In this document: in pieces, positions 11,061 to 21,755 of the stretch
How the letters are laid out: each line of letters opens with the position of its first letter
How positions within the stretch are numbered: the stretch's first letter is position 1
From: Ovis canadensis
Taxonomy: Eukaryota; Chordata; Mammalia; Artiodactyla; Bovidae
Assembly (NCBI RefSeq): GCF_042477335.2
Contig: NC_091246.1
Location: 17,977,001 to 18,041,000 of the forward strand
Length of the DNA: 64,000 nt
Direction of reading: 5' to 3'
Made by a program: the position numbers and the translations under genes
Notes under the pieces: model-generated
What the model saw: the letters and a program-made list of their open reading frames with translations, nothing else
What the model was told of the DNA's origin: nothing
Database searches by the model: none

Positions 11061-11444
11061 TTAGCTGTTCTTACTGTTCTCTGTCTTCACTGCTCAGCCA
11101 AAAGTAAAGGTCATCTGACTTTGTTTCCTCTTGACTTCTTGGGCTTACCTACCTTCTTCTTGCACTCAACTTGTGTGCCTCAGTCTCATTCTCTGGTCCA
11201 CTTAGCTAAATATTTACAAATATTTGCCGATTTCTTATAAGCTAACACTGAGCTGTAGCCCAGGAGATATCTAGACTCATTCCTTTTAAGCACCACCTCC
11301 TCTACTCATGGTTCTTTCCTCGGTCAAGTCCTGATTCAGACCTTGGTCTTTTAATGGCTAACTGTGGGGGCTGTGAAAAAGTAAGATTTATCTCTGCTGC
11401 TAGACAAAAATTTGACAAAGCTTTTTTGTAATGGGCTGGACAGT
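11061..11444. other. no gene seen
   Basis: Anonymous sequence. The 80-residue open frame ending at 11240 has no recognisable features. Confidence 0.4.
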
Positions 11445-11645
11445 AAATTTTTTTTTGATAGAAGTATAGTTGATTTACAGTGTTGTATTATTAATAGTTT
11501 TGGTATATCGCAAAGTAATTGAGAAACATTTATGTGTATGTATATATGTATTTTTCATATTCTTTCCCATTATAATTTGTTATAAGATATTGAATATCAT
11601 TTTCTGTGCTTTGCTTGTTGTTTATCTATTTTATGTATAGTGGTG

Positions 11646-11899
11646 GTGGTGGTGCTGCTGCTGCTGCTAAGTCGCTTCAGTCGTGTCCGAATCTGTGCGA
11701 CCCCATAGATGGCAGCCCACCAGGCTCCCCCATCCCTGGGATTCTCTAGGCAAGAATACTGGAGTGGGTTGCCATTTTCTTCTCCAATGCATGAAAGTGA
11801 AAAGTCAAAGTGAAGGCGGTCAGTCGTGTCCGACTCTTCACGACCCCATGGACTGCAGCCTACCCGGCTCCTTCGTCCATGGGATTTTCCAGGCAAGAG
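11646..11899 (-). mobile_element. Bov-A2 SINE
   Basis: A two-unit BovA element in reverse, with a GCT-repeat start that is the complement of the AGC tail. The 11-base repeat gtatagtggtg at 11635-11645 and 11900-11910 is the target duplication within L1. Confidence 0.93.
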
Positions 11900-11995
11900 G
11901 TATAGTGGTGTATATCTGTTAATTTCAATCTCCTAATTTATCCCTTCTTCCCTTTCCCCTTTGGTAACCATAAATTTGTCTGTGAGTCTGTTTCT

Positions 11996-12122
11996 GAGAA
12001 GGAAATGGCAACCCACTCCAGTATTCTTGCCTGGAGAATGCCACGGACGGAGGAGCCTGGTGGGCTACAGTCCGTGGGGTCGCAAAGAGTCGGACACGAC
12101 TGAATGACTTCACTTCACTTCA
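11996..12122 (+). mobile_element. BovA-type SINE fragment
   Basis: A single BovA body starts at gagaaggaaatgg and ends at the cttcacttcacttcatcac tail. It lacks the tRNA head, so it is 5'-truncated. It interrupts the L1 at 11445-13290. Confidence 0.88.
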
Positions 12123-13353
12123 TCACTTTTTTAAAGATTCCATATATAAGTGATATCATTTGATATTTGTCTTTCTTTGTCTGACAGTTCACTTAGTATG
12201 ATAATCTCTAATTCCGTTTATTAATATGTTTATTTGTGTGTGTATCACATCTTCTTTATCCATTCATCTGTTGATGGACATTTAGGTTTCTTCTGTGTCT
12301 TGGCTGTAGTGCTGCAGTGGTTGTTGGGGTACATGTATCTTTTTAAATTAGGGAATTAGAGTTTTCTCTGGATATGTGCCCAGGAGTGGAATTGCTAGGT
12401 CATATGGTAATTCTAAATTTTTAAAGCAACCTCTATACTGTTTTCCATAGCAGCTGCATGAATTTACATTCCTACCAATAGTGTGGGAGGGTTTCCTTTT
12501 CTCTATACCCTCTCTAGCATTTATTATGGTCATCATTCTGACTGGTGTGAGGTGATGCCTCATTGCAGTTTTGATGTGCATTTCTCTAATAATTAGCAAT
12601 AATGAGTGTCTTTTTATGTGCCTGTTGGCCATCTCTATGTCTTCTTCAGAGAATTGTCTATGTAGGTCTTCTGCCCAGTCTTTGATTGTGTTGTTTGTTT
12701 TTTTGGTATTGAGTTGTATGAGCAGTTTGTCTATTTTAGAAATTAAGCCCTTATTGCTTACATTGTTTGCAAATAAATTCTCTAGTCTTTAGGTTGTCTT
12801 TTCATTTTGTTTATGGTTTCCTTTGCTGTGAAAAAATTTATAAGTTTGGTTAGACCCTATTTGTTTATTTTTTGCTTTTATTTCTATAATTTTGGGAGAC
12901 TGACCTAAGAAAGCATAAATATGGTTCATGCCAGAGAGTGTTTCGCCTATGTTCTTTTCTAGGAGTTTTATGGTATCATGTCTTATATTTAATTGTTTAA
13001 GCTATTTTAAGTTTATTTTTGTGTGTTGTGTTGAGGGTGTGTTCTAACTTCAATGATTTACATGAAACTGTCCAGCTTTTCCAACACCACTTGCTGAAGA
13101 GACTGTCTTTTCTCCATTTTATATTCTTGCCTCCTTTGTTGAAGATTAACTGACCATAGGTGGGTGGGTTTATTTCTGGGCTCTTTATTCTGTTCCATTG
13201 ATCCATATGCCTGTTTTTGTGCCAATACCACAATGTTTTGATTAGCTTCGTAGTATTGTCTGGAGGGTTATGCCTCCAGCTTCGTAGATATTTTAGGCTT
13301 TGCAGGCCACACAGGGTCTCTGTCTTATCTCCTCTTCTTCCTCTTCCTTCTTT

Positions 13354-13631
13354 CAGTTCAGTTCAGTCGCTCAGTCGTGTCCGACTCCTTGTGACCCCAT
13401 GAATCGCAGCACGCCAGGCCTCCCTGTCCATCACCAACTCCCGGAGTTCACTCAAACTCACGTCCATCGAGTCAGTGATGCCATCCAGCCATCTCATCCT
13501 CTGTCGTCCCCTTCTCCTCCTGCCCGCAATCCCTCCCAGCATCAGAGTCTTTTCCAATGAGTCAACTCTTCGCATGAGGTGGCCAAAGTACTGGAGTTTC
13601 AGCTTTAGCATCATTCCTTCCAGAGAAATCC
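13354..13631 (-). mobile_element. BovB 3' fragment
   Basis: The terminal TTCAGTTCAGTTCAG repeats at the left and the BovB C-terminal coding region at the right identify a 5'-truncated minus-strand copy. Its reverse frame still reads through 83 residues. Bases 13291-13353 just upstream look like a piece of a hAT-type MER element. Confidence 0.9.
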
Positions 13632-15349
13632 CACCCCTAACTTGAAGGCTGTATTAAATGAGTTTACAAGCCACATTTGATCATCAATAAGTCCCATGAG
13701 GGCAGGAACAATCTGTCTCATTACCCTGATGGTCTAATGCTACCCAGGCACATGATAAGCCTTTGATTAGTACTTGTTGAATAAATGAATAAACAATAAA
13801 TGAGTTCAAACAAGCCTCTGGCTTCCAAAGTTAAGAGACAGAATTTCTGTGTAAGTTCTACAGTGAATAGGAGAACCCCAGGGAAGCGTTCTATTAAGCT
13901 GACTCCTTACTCTGTCTGCAGTTGTCAAAGGGTACAGGAGCTTTCCATGGAGTCTGCCTTAGCCTAAGTACCTACCTGCAATTCCACTGCCATCTTCTAG
14001 TTGAGAACCGAGCCTCCCTGTAGCCTCGGTTCCATACTAGCAGTGTGCTGGTAAATACTTAACAACCAGCTACCCAGAAAACAAGCAAACAATCCCTAAT
14101 TTATAGTATTTCCCAATTTCCATGGTGTCAATACTTCCACCATGACCAATTTCATGCTATGAAATGAAGCCACTAAACTTGAAGCTGGGAAGAGAGATGC
14201 CATTAAACCATGCTCCCTGCCCTGCTCACCTCTGCAGTCCTAAGCACCATATGCCTCCTTGGAGAGTAATTGAAAGAAACGTTAGCTCTCACAATCTCTG
14301 CCTTTAGGATTGGGCTCTTCTCTGTGTTTTGGTGGATGGGTACTATTATCTTGCCTTCCCAGACTTCCTGGATTTTGGCCTTTGCCTGCTTTGATCCCCA
14401 GGCCCTGAGTGCTCATTGACCTCCTGACTCCCTGCTTCTTGCAGAACACAGATGGCTGGACTCTTCCTGATCTACCCTAGCTTCCTGGATGTCAGGTTTC
14501 TGATGTGTTTCCGAGCACAGAGACACACAGCCACTCTACCTCCTGCAGGGTCGTCTGGTTTCCAGGCTGTGATGTGCTTTGACCACTCACTTCCAATTCT
14601 CACAGCACACCTCTCTTGACTGCTGGGAGGTTAACTCTCATCCTGCTGATTGGGAACTCAGTTCCCAGCTCATTTCTTCTTGCTGTGTCTTGGCTTCTGT
14701 TTAATTAGTACCATCTGCTTCTAAATCTTTATATAATTTTCATCTTTATTGATTCACACAAAAATAATTACTGGGTGCATTTTTTGTGTACCATGCTATG
14801 TCTAGGCACCCAGGATACCTCAGTGAACAAAACAAGTAGGATTCTCTGTCCTTGGGGGGCTTATAATAAAGTGTGAGGAAGCTCATACTAAACAATAGGA
14901 GTAATAAATCATATATTACAAAAGAAGGTGATAAGTAGGATGGAAAAAGTAGGGAAAGATGTGTTGACAGTGCTGATAGGAGGCACATGGTTAGAGTGGC
15001 CTCTTTGAGAAGGTAACATTCAAGTAAAGCCTTGCAACACATTCTGTACTCTCATACACAACATCTACTCATCATCAACTCCTGCTCATACAGGTATGTG
15101 GCTCACTTTAGCCTGAGAATTTCCAGGATTTGTTTCTCACAGTTGGACTGTTTGCTGTAAGAGAGAAGGAGAAAGTATTGTGATTATATGCTTGGGCTTT
15201 GGTATATGATTTTGAATCCCTGCTCTCTGGTCAATTAGGACAGCTATTGAGGTTTCCATAATCTATTGGACAATGAGTTTCTTGAGGGGAGGGACTGGAT
15301 CTCTCTTGCTCACCCTATAGCCCCCATGCCTAGTAGAATCTGACCTCTG
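13632..15349. other. no gene seen; scattered old repeats
   Basis: L2 3' ends are likely at about 13680-13796 (cttgttgaataaatgaataaac) and 15270-15345. An ancient anonymous repeat probably covers 14740-15040. No exon is recognisable in the remainder. Confidence 0.45.
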
Positions 15350-15599
15350 TCAGTGTTGCTTATTAGCCTTTTTGTCCTGGGAAAATTCCTTTCTGAGATT
15401 TCAATTCCTTATATGTAAAATTGGGATGTTAATAATGATAATATAAATATCCACCTCATAGGGTTGCTCTATGAGTTAAATCCAGCTGCATGGTGCTGGA
15501 GCGGCAGCTGCGCAGTGCTGGAGTGACTTTGAGGGGATACCCCATGTTCAAGGTCAGAGAAGCCACAGCAAGATTGTATGAGGGGCAAATTCACATTTA

Positions 15600-16065
15600 G
15601 AATCAATCCCCACTCCCCCCAGAGAGGCTTGGAGGGCTCAAACAAACCTTGTTGCACCAGGACCCAGAGACCCCACAGAGACTGAGACAAAACTGTGTTT
15701 AAGCATCTTCTATGGAGGTATGGGTCAGCAGTGGACTGCTGCAGGGGCAGGGGCTCTGGGTGCAGCAGACTTGGGTAGGCATAAGCTCTCTTGGAGGAGG
15801 TCGCCATTAACCCCACCATAGAGCTGCCAGAACTTACACAGGAATTGGAAGTAGACTCTTGGAGGGCACAAACAGAACTTTGTGTGCACCAGGACCCAGG
15901 AGAAAGGAGCAATGATCCCACAAGAGACTGACCCAAACTTGCCCAGAAGTGTCCAGGAGTCTCTAGTGGAGGTGTAGGTCGGTGGTGCCCTGCTGCAGGG
16001 TTGGGGGCACTGAGTGTAGCAGTACATACATGGGACCTTTTGAAGGAGGTCACCATTATCTTCAT
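15600..16065 (+). repeat. about 230-bp tandem units in the BovB 5' UTR
   Basis: The phrase ttggagggctcaaac near 15629 recurs as ttggagggcacaaac near 15859, a period of 230. Other landmarks repeat in the same order: caccaggaccca, gactgctgcagggg/ccctgctgcagggt, and gtgcagcag/gtgtagcag. These resemble promoter monomers of other LINEs, but that role is inferred. Confidence 0.7.
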
Positions 16066-16513
16066 TCAGTTCAGTTCAGTTGCTCAGTTGTGTCCGACTC
16101 TTTGCGACCCCATGAATCGCAGCACAAGGCCTCCCTGTCCATCACCATCTCCCGGAGTTCACTCAGATTCACCTTCATCTAGGCAGTGATGCCATCCAGT
16201 CATCTCATTCTCTGTCATCCCCTTCTCCTCCTGCCCCCAATCCCCCCCAGCATCAGAGTTTTTTCCAATGAGTCAACTCTTCACATGAGGTGGCCAAACT
16301 ATTGGAGTTTCAGCGTTAGCATCATTCCTTCCGAAGAAATCCCAGGGCTGATCTCCTTCAGAATGGACTGGTTTGATCTCCTTGCAGTCCAAGGGACTCT
16401 CAAGAGTCTTCTCCAACACCACGGTTCAAAAGAATCAATTCTTCGGTGCTCAGCTTTCTTCACAGTCCAACTCTCATATCCATACATGACTACTGGAAAA
16501 ACCTCCCTCGCAG
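16066..16513 (-). mobile_element. BovB 3' fragment inside the BovB 5' UTR
   Basis: A minus-strand BovB tail begins with the CAGTTCAGTTCAG repeats. It covers the last about 440 bases of the family, ending near ctactggaaaaacc at 16490-16503. It interrupts the 5' UTR of the sense-strand host BovB. No clear target duplication is visible. Confidence 0.88.
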
Positions 16514-16781
16514 TTTCAGTTCAGTTTAGTTGAGTCGCTCAGTTGTGTCCGACTCTTTGTGACTCCATGAATCACAGCATGCCAGGCCTCCCTGTCCATC
16601 ACCAACTCTCGGAGTTCACTCAAACTCATGTCCATCGAGTCGATGATGCCATCCAGCCATCTCATCCTCTGTTGTCCCCTTCTCCTCCTGCCCCCAATCC
16701 CTCCCAGCATCAGGGTCTTTTCCAATGAGTCAACTCTTTGCATTAGGTGGCCAAAGTATTGGAGTTTCAGCTTCAGCATCA
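16514..16781 (-). mobile_element. second BovB 3' fragment, adjacent
   Basis: A second minus-strand tail starts at tttcagttcag and ends at the cagcatcag before the host 5' UTR resumes at tttggccacagg (16782). Two like-oriented tails in a row could be two insertions or one insertion followed by local duplication. Confidence 0.85.
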
Positions 16782-17043
16782 GTTTGGCCACAGGTAAATA
16801 ACAGGGAGGGAACACAGCTCCACCCATCAACAGAAAATTGAATTAAAGATTTACTGAGCATGGCCCCCTCATCAGAACAAGACCCAGTTTTCCCCTCAGT
16901 CAGTCTCTCCCATCAGGAAGCTTCCATAAGCCTCTTATTCTTCTCCATCAGAGGGCAGACAGACTGAAAACCACAATCACAGAAAACTAACCAAACTGAT
17001 CACATGGACCACAGCCTTGTCTAACTCAATGAAACTCTGAGCC

Positions 17044-18108
17044 ATGCCATGTAGCGCCCCCCAAGGTAGATGGGTCATGGTGGCGAGTTCTGACAAAATG
17101 TGGTGCACTAGAGAAGTGACTGGCAGACCACTTCGGTATTCTTGCCTTGAGAACCGCATGAACAGTATAAAAAGACAAAAAGATAGGAGGGCATTGAAAG
17201 ATGAACTCCCCAAGTTGGTAGGTGCCCAATATGCTACTGGAGATCAGTGGAGAAGTAACTCCAGAAAGAATGAAGAGACGGAGCCAAAGCAAAAACAACA
17301 CATGATTGTGGATGAGGCTGGTTACAGAAGCAAAGTCCAATGTTGTAAAGAGCAATATTGCATAGGAATCTGGAATGTTAGGTCCATGAATCAAGGCAAA
17401 TTGGAAGTGGTCAAACAGGAGATGGCAAGAGTGAACATCAACATTTTAGGAATCAGCAAACTAAAATGGACTGGAATGGGTGAATTTAACTTAGATGACC
17501 ATTATATCTACTACTGTGGGCAAGAATCCATTAGAAGAAATGGAGTAGCCATCATAGTCAACAAAACAGTCCAAAATGCAGTACTTGGATGCAATCCCCA
17601 AAACAACAGAATGATCTCTGTTCATTTCCAAGGCAAACCATTCAATATCACGGTAATCCAATTCTATGCCCTGACCAATAATGTTGAAGAAGCTGAAGTT
17701 GAATGGTTCTATGAAGCCCTACAAGACCTTCTAGAACTAACACCTCCAAAAGATGTTCTTTTCATTATAGGGGACTGGAATGCAAAAGTAGGAAGTCAAG
17801 AAACATCTGGAGTAACAGGCAAATTTGGCCTTGGAGTACAGAAAGAAGCAGGGCAAAGGCTAGTAGAGTTTTGCCAAGAGAACACACTGGTCATAGCAAA
17901 CATCCTCTTCCAACAACACAAGAGAAGACTCTACACATGGACATCACCAGATGGTCAACACCGAAGTCAGATTGATTATATTCTTTGTAGCCAAAGATGG
18001 AGAAGCTCTATACAGTCAGCAAAAACAAGACCAGGAGCTGACTATAGCTCAGATCATGAACTCCTTATTGCCAAATTCAGAATTGAAGAAAGTACAGAAA
18101 ACCACTAG
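17044..18108 (+). pseudogene. BovB endonuclease coding region, broken
   Basis: This 354-codon open segment holds the apurinic/apyrimidinic-type endonuclease that nicks target DNA to prime reverse transcription. The fold's motifs appear in order: a WNVRS motif with Asn at residue 111, an ISKLKW motif at 137-142, GDWNAKVG with Asp 244 and Asn 246, IDYILCS near 318, and SDHELL with Asp 337 and His 338. In the second motif the residue expected to be a metal-binding Glu is Lys 139 (AAA at 17458-17460), which should abolish nicking. The frame stops at 18106; RT-linker sequence continues in another frame from about 18090, so a frameshift lies there. The start is arbitrary, since the first about 100 residues are low-confidence. 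Confidence 0.88.
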
Positions 18109-18519
18109 ACCATTCAGGTATGACCTAAATCAAATCCTTTATGATTATACAGTGGAATTGATAAATAGATTCATGGGATTAGATCTGACAGACAGAGTGC
18201 CTGTAGAACTATGGACAGAGGTTTGTGACATTGTACAGGAGACAGGGATCAAGACCATCCCCAAGAAAAAGAAATGCAAAAACCCAAATGGCTGTCTGAG
18301 GAGGCCTTACAAATAGCTGTGAAAAGAAGAGAAGCTAAAAGCAAAGGAGAAAAGGAAGGATATACCCATTTGAATGCAGAGTTCCAAAGAATAACAAGGA
18401 GAGACAAGAAAGCCTTCCTCAGTGATCAATGCAAAGAAATAGAGGAAAATAATAGAATGGGAAAGACTAGAGATCTCTTCAAGAAAATTAGAGATACCAT
18501 GGGAACATTTCATGCAAAG

Positions 18520-18726
18520 TGAATGTGAAGTCTCTCAGTCGTGTCCGACTCTTTGCAGCCCCATGGACTGTAGGCCACCAGGCTCCTCCATCCATGGGAT
18601 TTTCTAGGCAAGAATACCAGAGTGGGTTGCTATCTCCTTCTCCAGGAGATCTTCCCCACCCAGGGATTGAACCTGGGTCTCCCGCACTGTAGGCAGGCTC
18701 CTTACCCTCTGAGCCACCCAGGAAGT
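18520..18726 (-). mobile_element. Bov-tA SINE in the BovB coding region
   Basis: A reverse Bov-tA with its tRNA head at the right end is flanked by the perfect 14-base repeat catttcatgcaaag at 18506-18519 and 18727-18740. It disrupts the BovB frame between the linker and RT. Confidence 0.95.
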
Positions 18727-18831
18727 CATTTCATGCAAAGATGGGCTCAATAAAGGACAGAAATGGTATGGACCTAACAGAAGCAGAAGATATTAAGAAG
18801 AGGTGGCAAGAATACACAGAAGAGCTATACC

Positions 18832-18864
18832 AAAAAACAAACAAACAAACAAACAAACAAAAAA
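18832..18864 (+). repeat. AAAC microsatellite
   Basis: About seven CAAA/AAAC units lie inside BovB coding sequence, an expansion not expected in an active copy. Confidence 0.9.
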
Positions 18865-20530
18865 CTTCACTACCAAGATAATCACAATGGTGTGATCACT
18901 CACCTAGAGCCAGACATTCTGGAATGTGAAGTCAAGTGGGCCTTAGGAAGCATCACTAAGAACAAAGCTAGTGGGTGATGGAATTCCAGTTGAGCTATTT
19001 CAAATCCTAAAAGATGATGCTGTGAAAGTGCTGCAGTCAATATGCCAGAAAATTTGGAAAACTCAACAGTGGCTACAGGACTGGAAAAGGTCAGTTTTCA
19101 TTCCAATCCCACAGAAAGGCAATGCCAAAGAATACTCAAACTATCTGCCCAATTGCACTCATCTCACACAATAGTAAAGTAATGCTCAAAATTCTCCAAG
19201 GAAGGCTTCAACAGTATGTGAACTGTGAACCTCCAGATGTTCAAGCTGGATTTAGAGAACGCAGAGGAACCAGAGATCAAATTGCCAACATCTGTTGGGT
19301 CATTGAAAAAGCAAGAGAGTTCCAGAGAAACATCTATTTCTGCTTTATTGACTAAGCCAATGCCTTTGACTGTGTGGATCACCACAAACTGTGGAAAATT
19401 CTGAAAGAGATGGGAATACCAGACCACCTGACCTGCCTCCTGAGAAATCTGTATGCAGGTCAGGAAGCAACAGTTAGAACTGGACATGGAACAACAGACT
19501 GGTTCCAAATAGGAAAAGGAGTACGTCAAGGCTGTATATTGTCACCCTGCTTATTTAATAACTTATATGCAGAGTACATCATGGGAAATGCTGGGCTGTA
19601 GGAAGCGCAAGCTGGAATAAGATTGCCGGGAGAAATACCAATAACCTCAGATATGCAGATGATACCACTCTTATGGCAGAAAGCAGAGAAGAACTAAAGA
19701 GCCTCTTGTTGAAAGTGAAAGAGGAGAGTGAAAAAGTTGGCTTAAAGCTCAACATTCAGAAAACGAAGATCATGGCATCTGGTCCCATCACTTCCTGGCA
19801 AATAGATGGGGAAACATTGGAAACAGTGACAGACTTTATTTTGGGGGGCTCCAAAATCACTACAGATGGTGACTGCAGCCATGAAATTAAAAGACACTTG
19901 CTCCTTGGAAGAAAAGTTATGACTAACCTAGGCAGCATATTAAAAAGCAGAGACATTTCTTTGCCAACAAAGGCCCATCTAGTCAAAGCTATGGTTTTCC
20001 CAGGAGTCACGTATGGATGTGAGAGTTGGACTATAAAGAATTGATTGCCAAAGAATTGATGCATTTAAACTGTGGTGTTGGAGAAGACTCTTGAGAGTCC
20101 CTTGGACTGCAAGGAGATCCAACTAGTCCATCGTAAAGGAGATCAGTCCTGAGTGTTCATTAGAAGGACTGATGTTGAAACTGAAACTCCAATACTTTGG
20201 CCACCTGATGCAAAGAGCTGGCTCATTTGAAAAGACCCTGATACTGGGTAAGACTGAAGGCATGTGGAGAACGGAATGACAGAGGATGAGACGGTTGGAT
20301 GGCATCGCCGACTCAATGGACATGAGTTTGAGTAAACTCCAGGAGTTGGTGATGGACACAGAGGCCTGGCGTACTGCAATCCATGAGGTTGCAACGAGTC
20401 AGACATGACTGAGCCCCTGAACTGTCTGACAGATGAATTAAATCATAACAATTTATAATATGTGTAGAGCACTTGGCACAGAGCCTAGTACACAGAGAGT
20501 GCTTGCTAAATAAATATTAGGAGTGGTCAC

Positions 20531-21755
20531 TGTTGTTAGAGTCACCATACAGAATTAATGTTCTCCAGTTGAAGAGATGTTATTCTGGAAATATTCCTTG
20601 CTTCCCTAATAAGTTAGTCCCATTGCCAAGCCTATACAGTGCTTGTTATAACCTCTGAGGAAATATGGGGATAGGGGGTGCGAGGAGCCTTGGGAGGGGG
20701 GAAGAGCCCAGGTGGCAGGACTGAGGTGGTGCCCAGAGCACTGTGGTCAGGCCCGAGGCTGTTGTGTAAACAGACAGTCAATCAGTCAGAATGGAGAAAT
20801 GAAACAGCAGTGACTAGATGAATACAGAGTATGGGGATTAATGGAGCTGAGATTAAACTGTTAGCTGAGATTAAAGAGAGTAATTTTCCTTAGGGCATGG
20901 ACATCAGTGGTGGGGTCTGGAAACAAGACCTTGACTATGTGTCCTATACCTGGGTCTTTCTTCCTCTTTAAGTGTTCTTTCAGACCCAGTTCCTTAGCTT
21001 TCCCAACAGCCCCCAGTATCTGCTGAACCGACTCTCTTGTCTCTTTGATTGCTCCCATCTGGTTTAGGTTTGTCTCTCATAAAGCCGTCAGTCTGGATGA
21101 GGACCCCTGCTGTCTCTATGGGCACAGCCAGGGGCGCCACTTGCTAACTCATTAAGAATGTAACCACCACTGCAGTTGTTCACAGGCAGTGTAGACAGTC
21201 CTTAACGCTGTGACACAGAAGGCAGCATCCTGACCAAACAGACCTAAGCAGAAGAGGCTTCTCTTCCTACTAGGTGCCTGGCTGGAAGCAGATGCTTTAT
21301 GGAAGTCAGTTGCCGTCCGGATAGTCAGCAACATTTGTTTAGGAGCTGCTGCACGTCTGTCCCTGTGATGAGGGAGACAGTATTGCAATGCAGAAAAGAT
21401 AATGAACCTCATCAGAATCTCTGATTACTTCCTGAGGATTGATTCTGAGAAGTGCCTTTAAGGGTAAAAACACTTTTAAGGCTCTTGATGCATATTGCTA
21501 TATTGCTTTCCAAAAAGGATAGACAAATTCTCATGCCCTTTTATTGCATTTGATTGTGTCCATTTTATCATACCTTTGCCAGGACTGAGTATAACAGAGA
21601 GGCAAAGTGACATTTCTCTGATTGAATCTTTATTATTTTATTAACAGGGGTGTGAGCATTTTGAAATGTTTCTTTGCTATGGAGATAATATTTGGTATCA
21701 TCTCCATGGTAGGTCTGGAGGAATAGTGACTAGATTTTTTTTGACTGAGTTTTAT
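20531..21755. other. no gene seen
   Basis: The stretch is unique-looking, with a G-rich patch near 20660-20705. Minus-strand open frames of 65 and 86 residues (20861-21058, 21152-21412) have no recognisable domain. I cannot assign it to a repeat family. Confidence 0.4.

Larger units (their letters stand above)
11445..13290 (-). repeat. L1 3' end with part of ORF2, antisense, interrupted
   Basis: Reverse reading gives L1 ORF2 C-terminal and 3' UTR sequence. Landmarks are tggacatttaggtttcttc near 12276, gtgcccaggagtggaattgctag near 12376 and gaggtgatgcctcattgcag near 12550. Two SINEs (11646-11899, 11996-12122) split it. All frames are degraded and it encodes nothing intact. Confidence 0.9.
18110..20045 (+). 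pseudogene. BovB reverse transcriptase region, broken
   Basis: The linker and reverse transcriptase follow in several frames. Recognisable parts are RPFRYDLNQ near 18111, KRSVFIPIPQKGNAKEYSN near 19087, QAGFRERRGTRDQIANI near 19243, FID near 19344, GVRQGCILSP near 19521, and the catalytic YADD at 19652-19663. A TAA at 19353-19355 stops translation directly after the motif-A Asp. A SINE at 18520, an AAAC repeat at 18832, and other shifts also break the frame. A C-terminal segment of 123 codons (19673-20044) is still open. The element supplied no enzyme in its present state. Confidence 0.88.
15483..20432 (+). mobile_element. near-complete BovB LINE with 5' UTR, nested insertions
   Basis: BovB is an RTE-type non-LTR retrotransposon. 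It encodes an apurinic-like endonuclease plus reverse transcriptase, and it is thought to mobilise Bov SINEs. This copy has a long GC-richer 5' UTR, then the endonuclease and RT coding regions, and a typical 3' tail. A 12-base target duplication with one mismatch flanks it (15471-15482, 20433-20444), so both ends look original. Removing the antisense BovB pieces (about 16066-16781) and the SINE (18520-18726) leaves about 4 kb. The coding region carries frameshifts, a stop at 19353 in an RT motif, and a changed endonuclease residue. It is therefore dead. Confidence 0.93.
15350..20530 (+). repeat. MIR split by the large BovB insertion
   Basis: The MIR core and tail run to 15482 (tagggttgctctatgagttaaat), then resume at 20433 and continue through gagcacttggcacagagc near 20467. 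The bases atgagttaaatc (15471-15482) and atgaattaaatc (20433-20444) are the BovB target duplication. Confidence 0.85.

Noticed and set aside
15469-16065. 198-residue minus-strand open frame
   Set aside because: It is the antisense of the BovB 5' UTR, whose GC-richer tandem units lack stops by chance.
18829-18866. AAAC tract as a poly(A) tail of a retrocopy
   Set aside because: It sits inside BovB coding sequence with BovB on both sides and no other insert.
20861-21412. Minus-strand frames as retroviral or host exons
   Set aside because: I considered a retroviral internal region because of the composition, but no conserved motif could be found.
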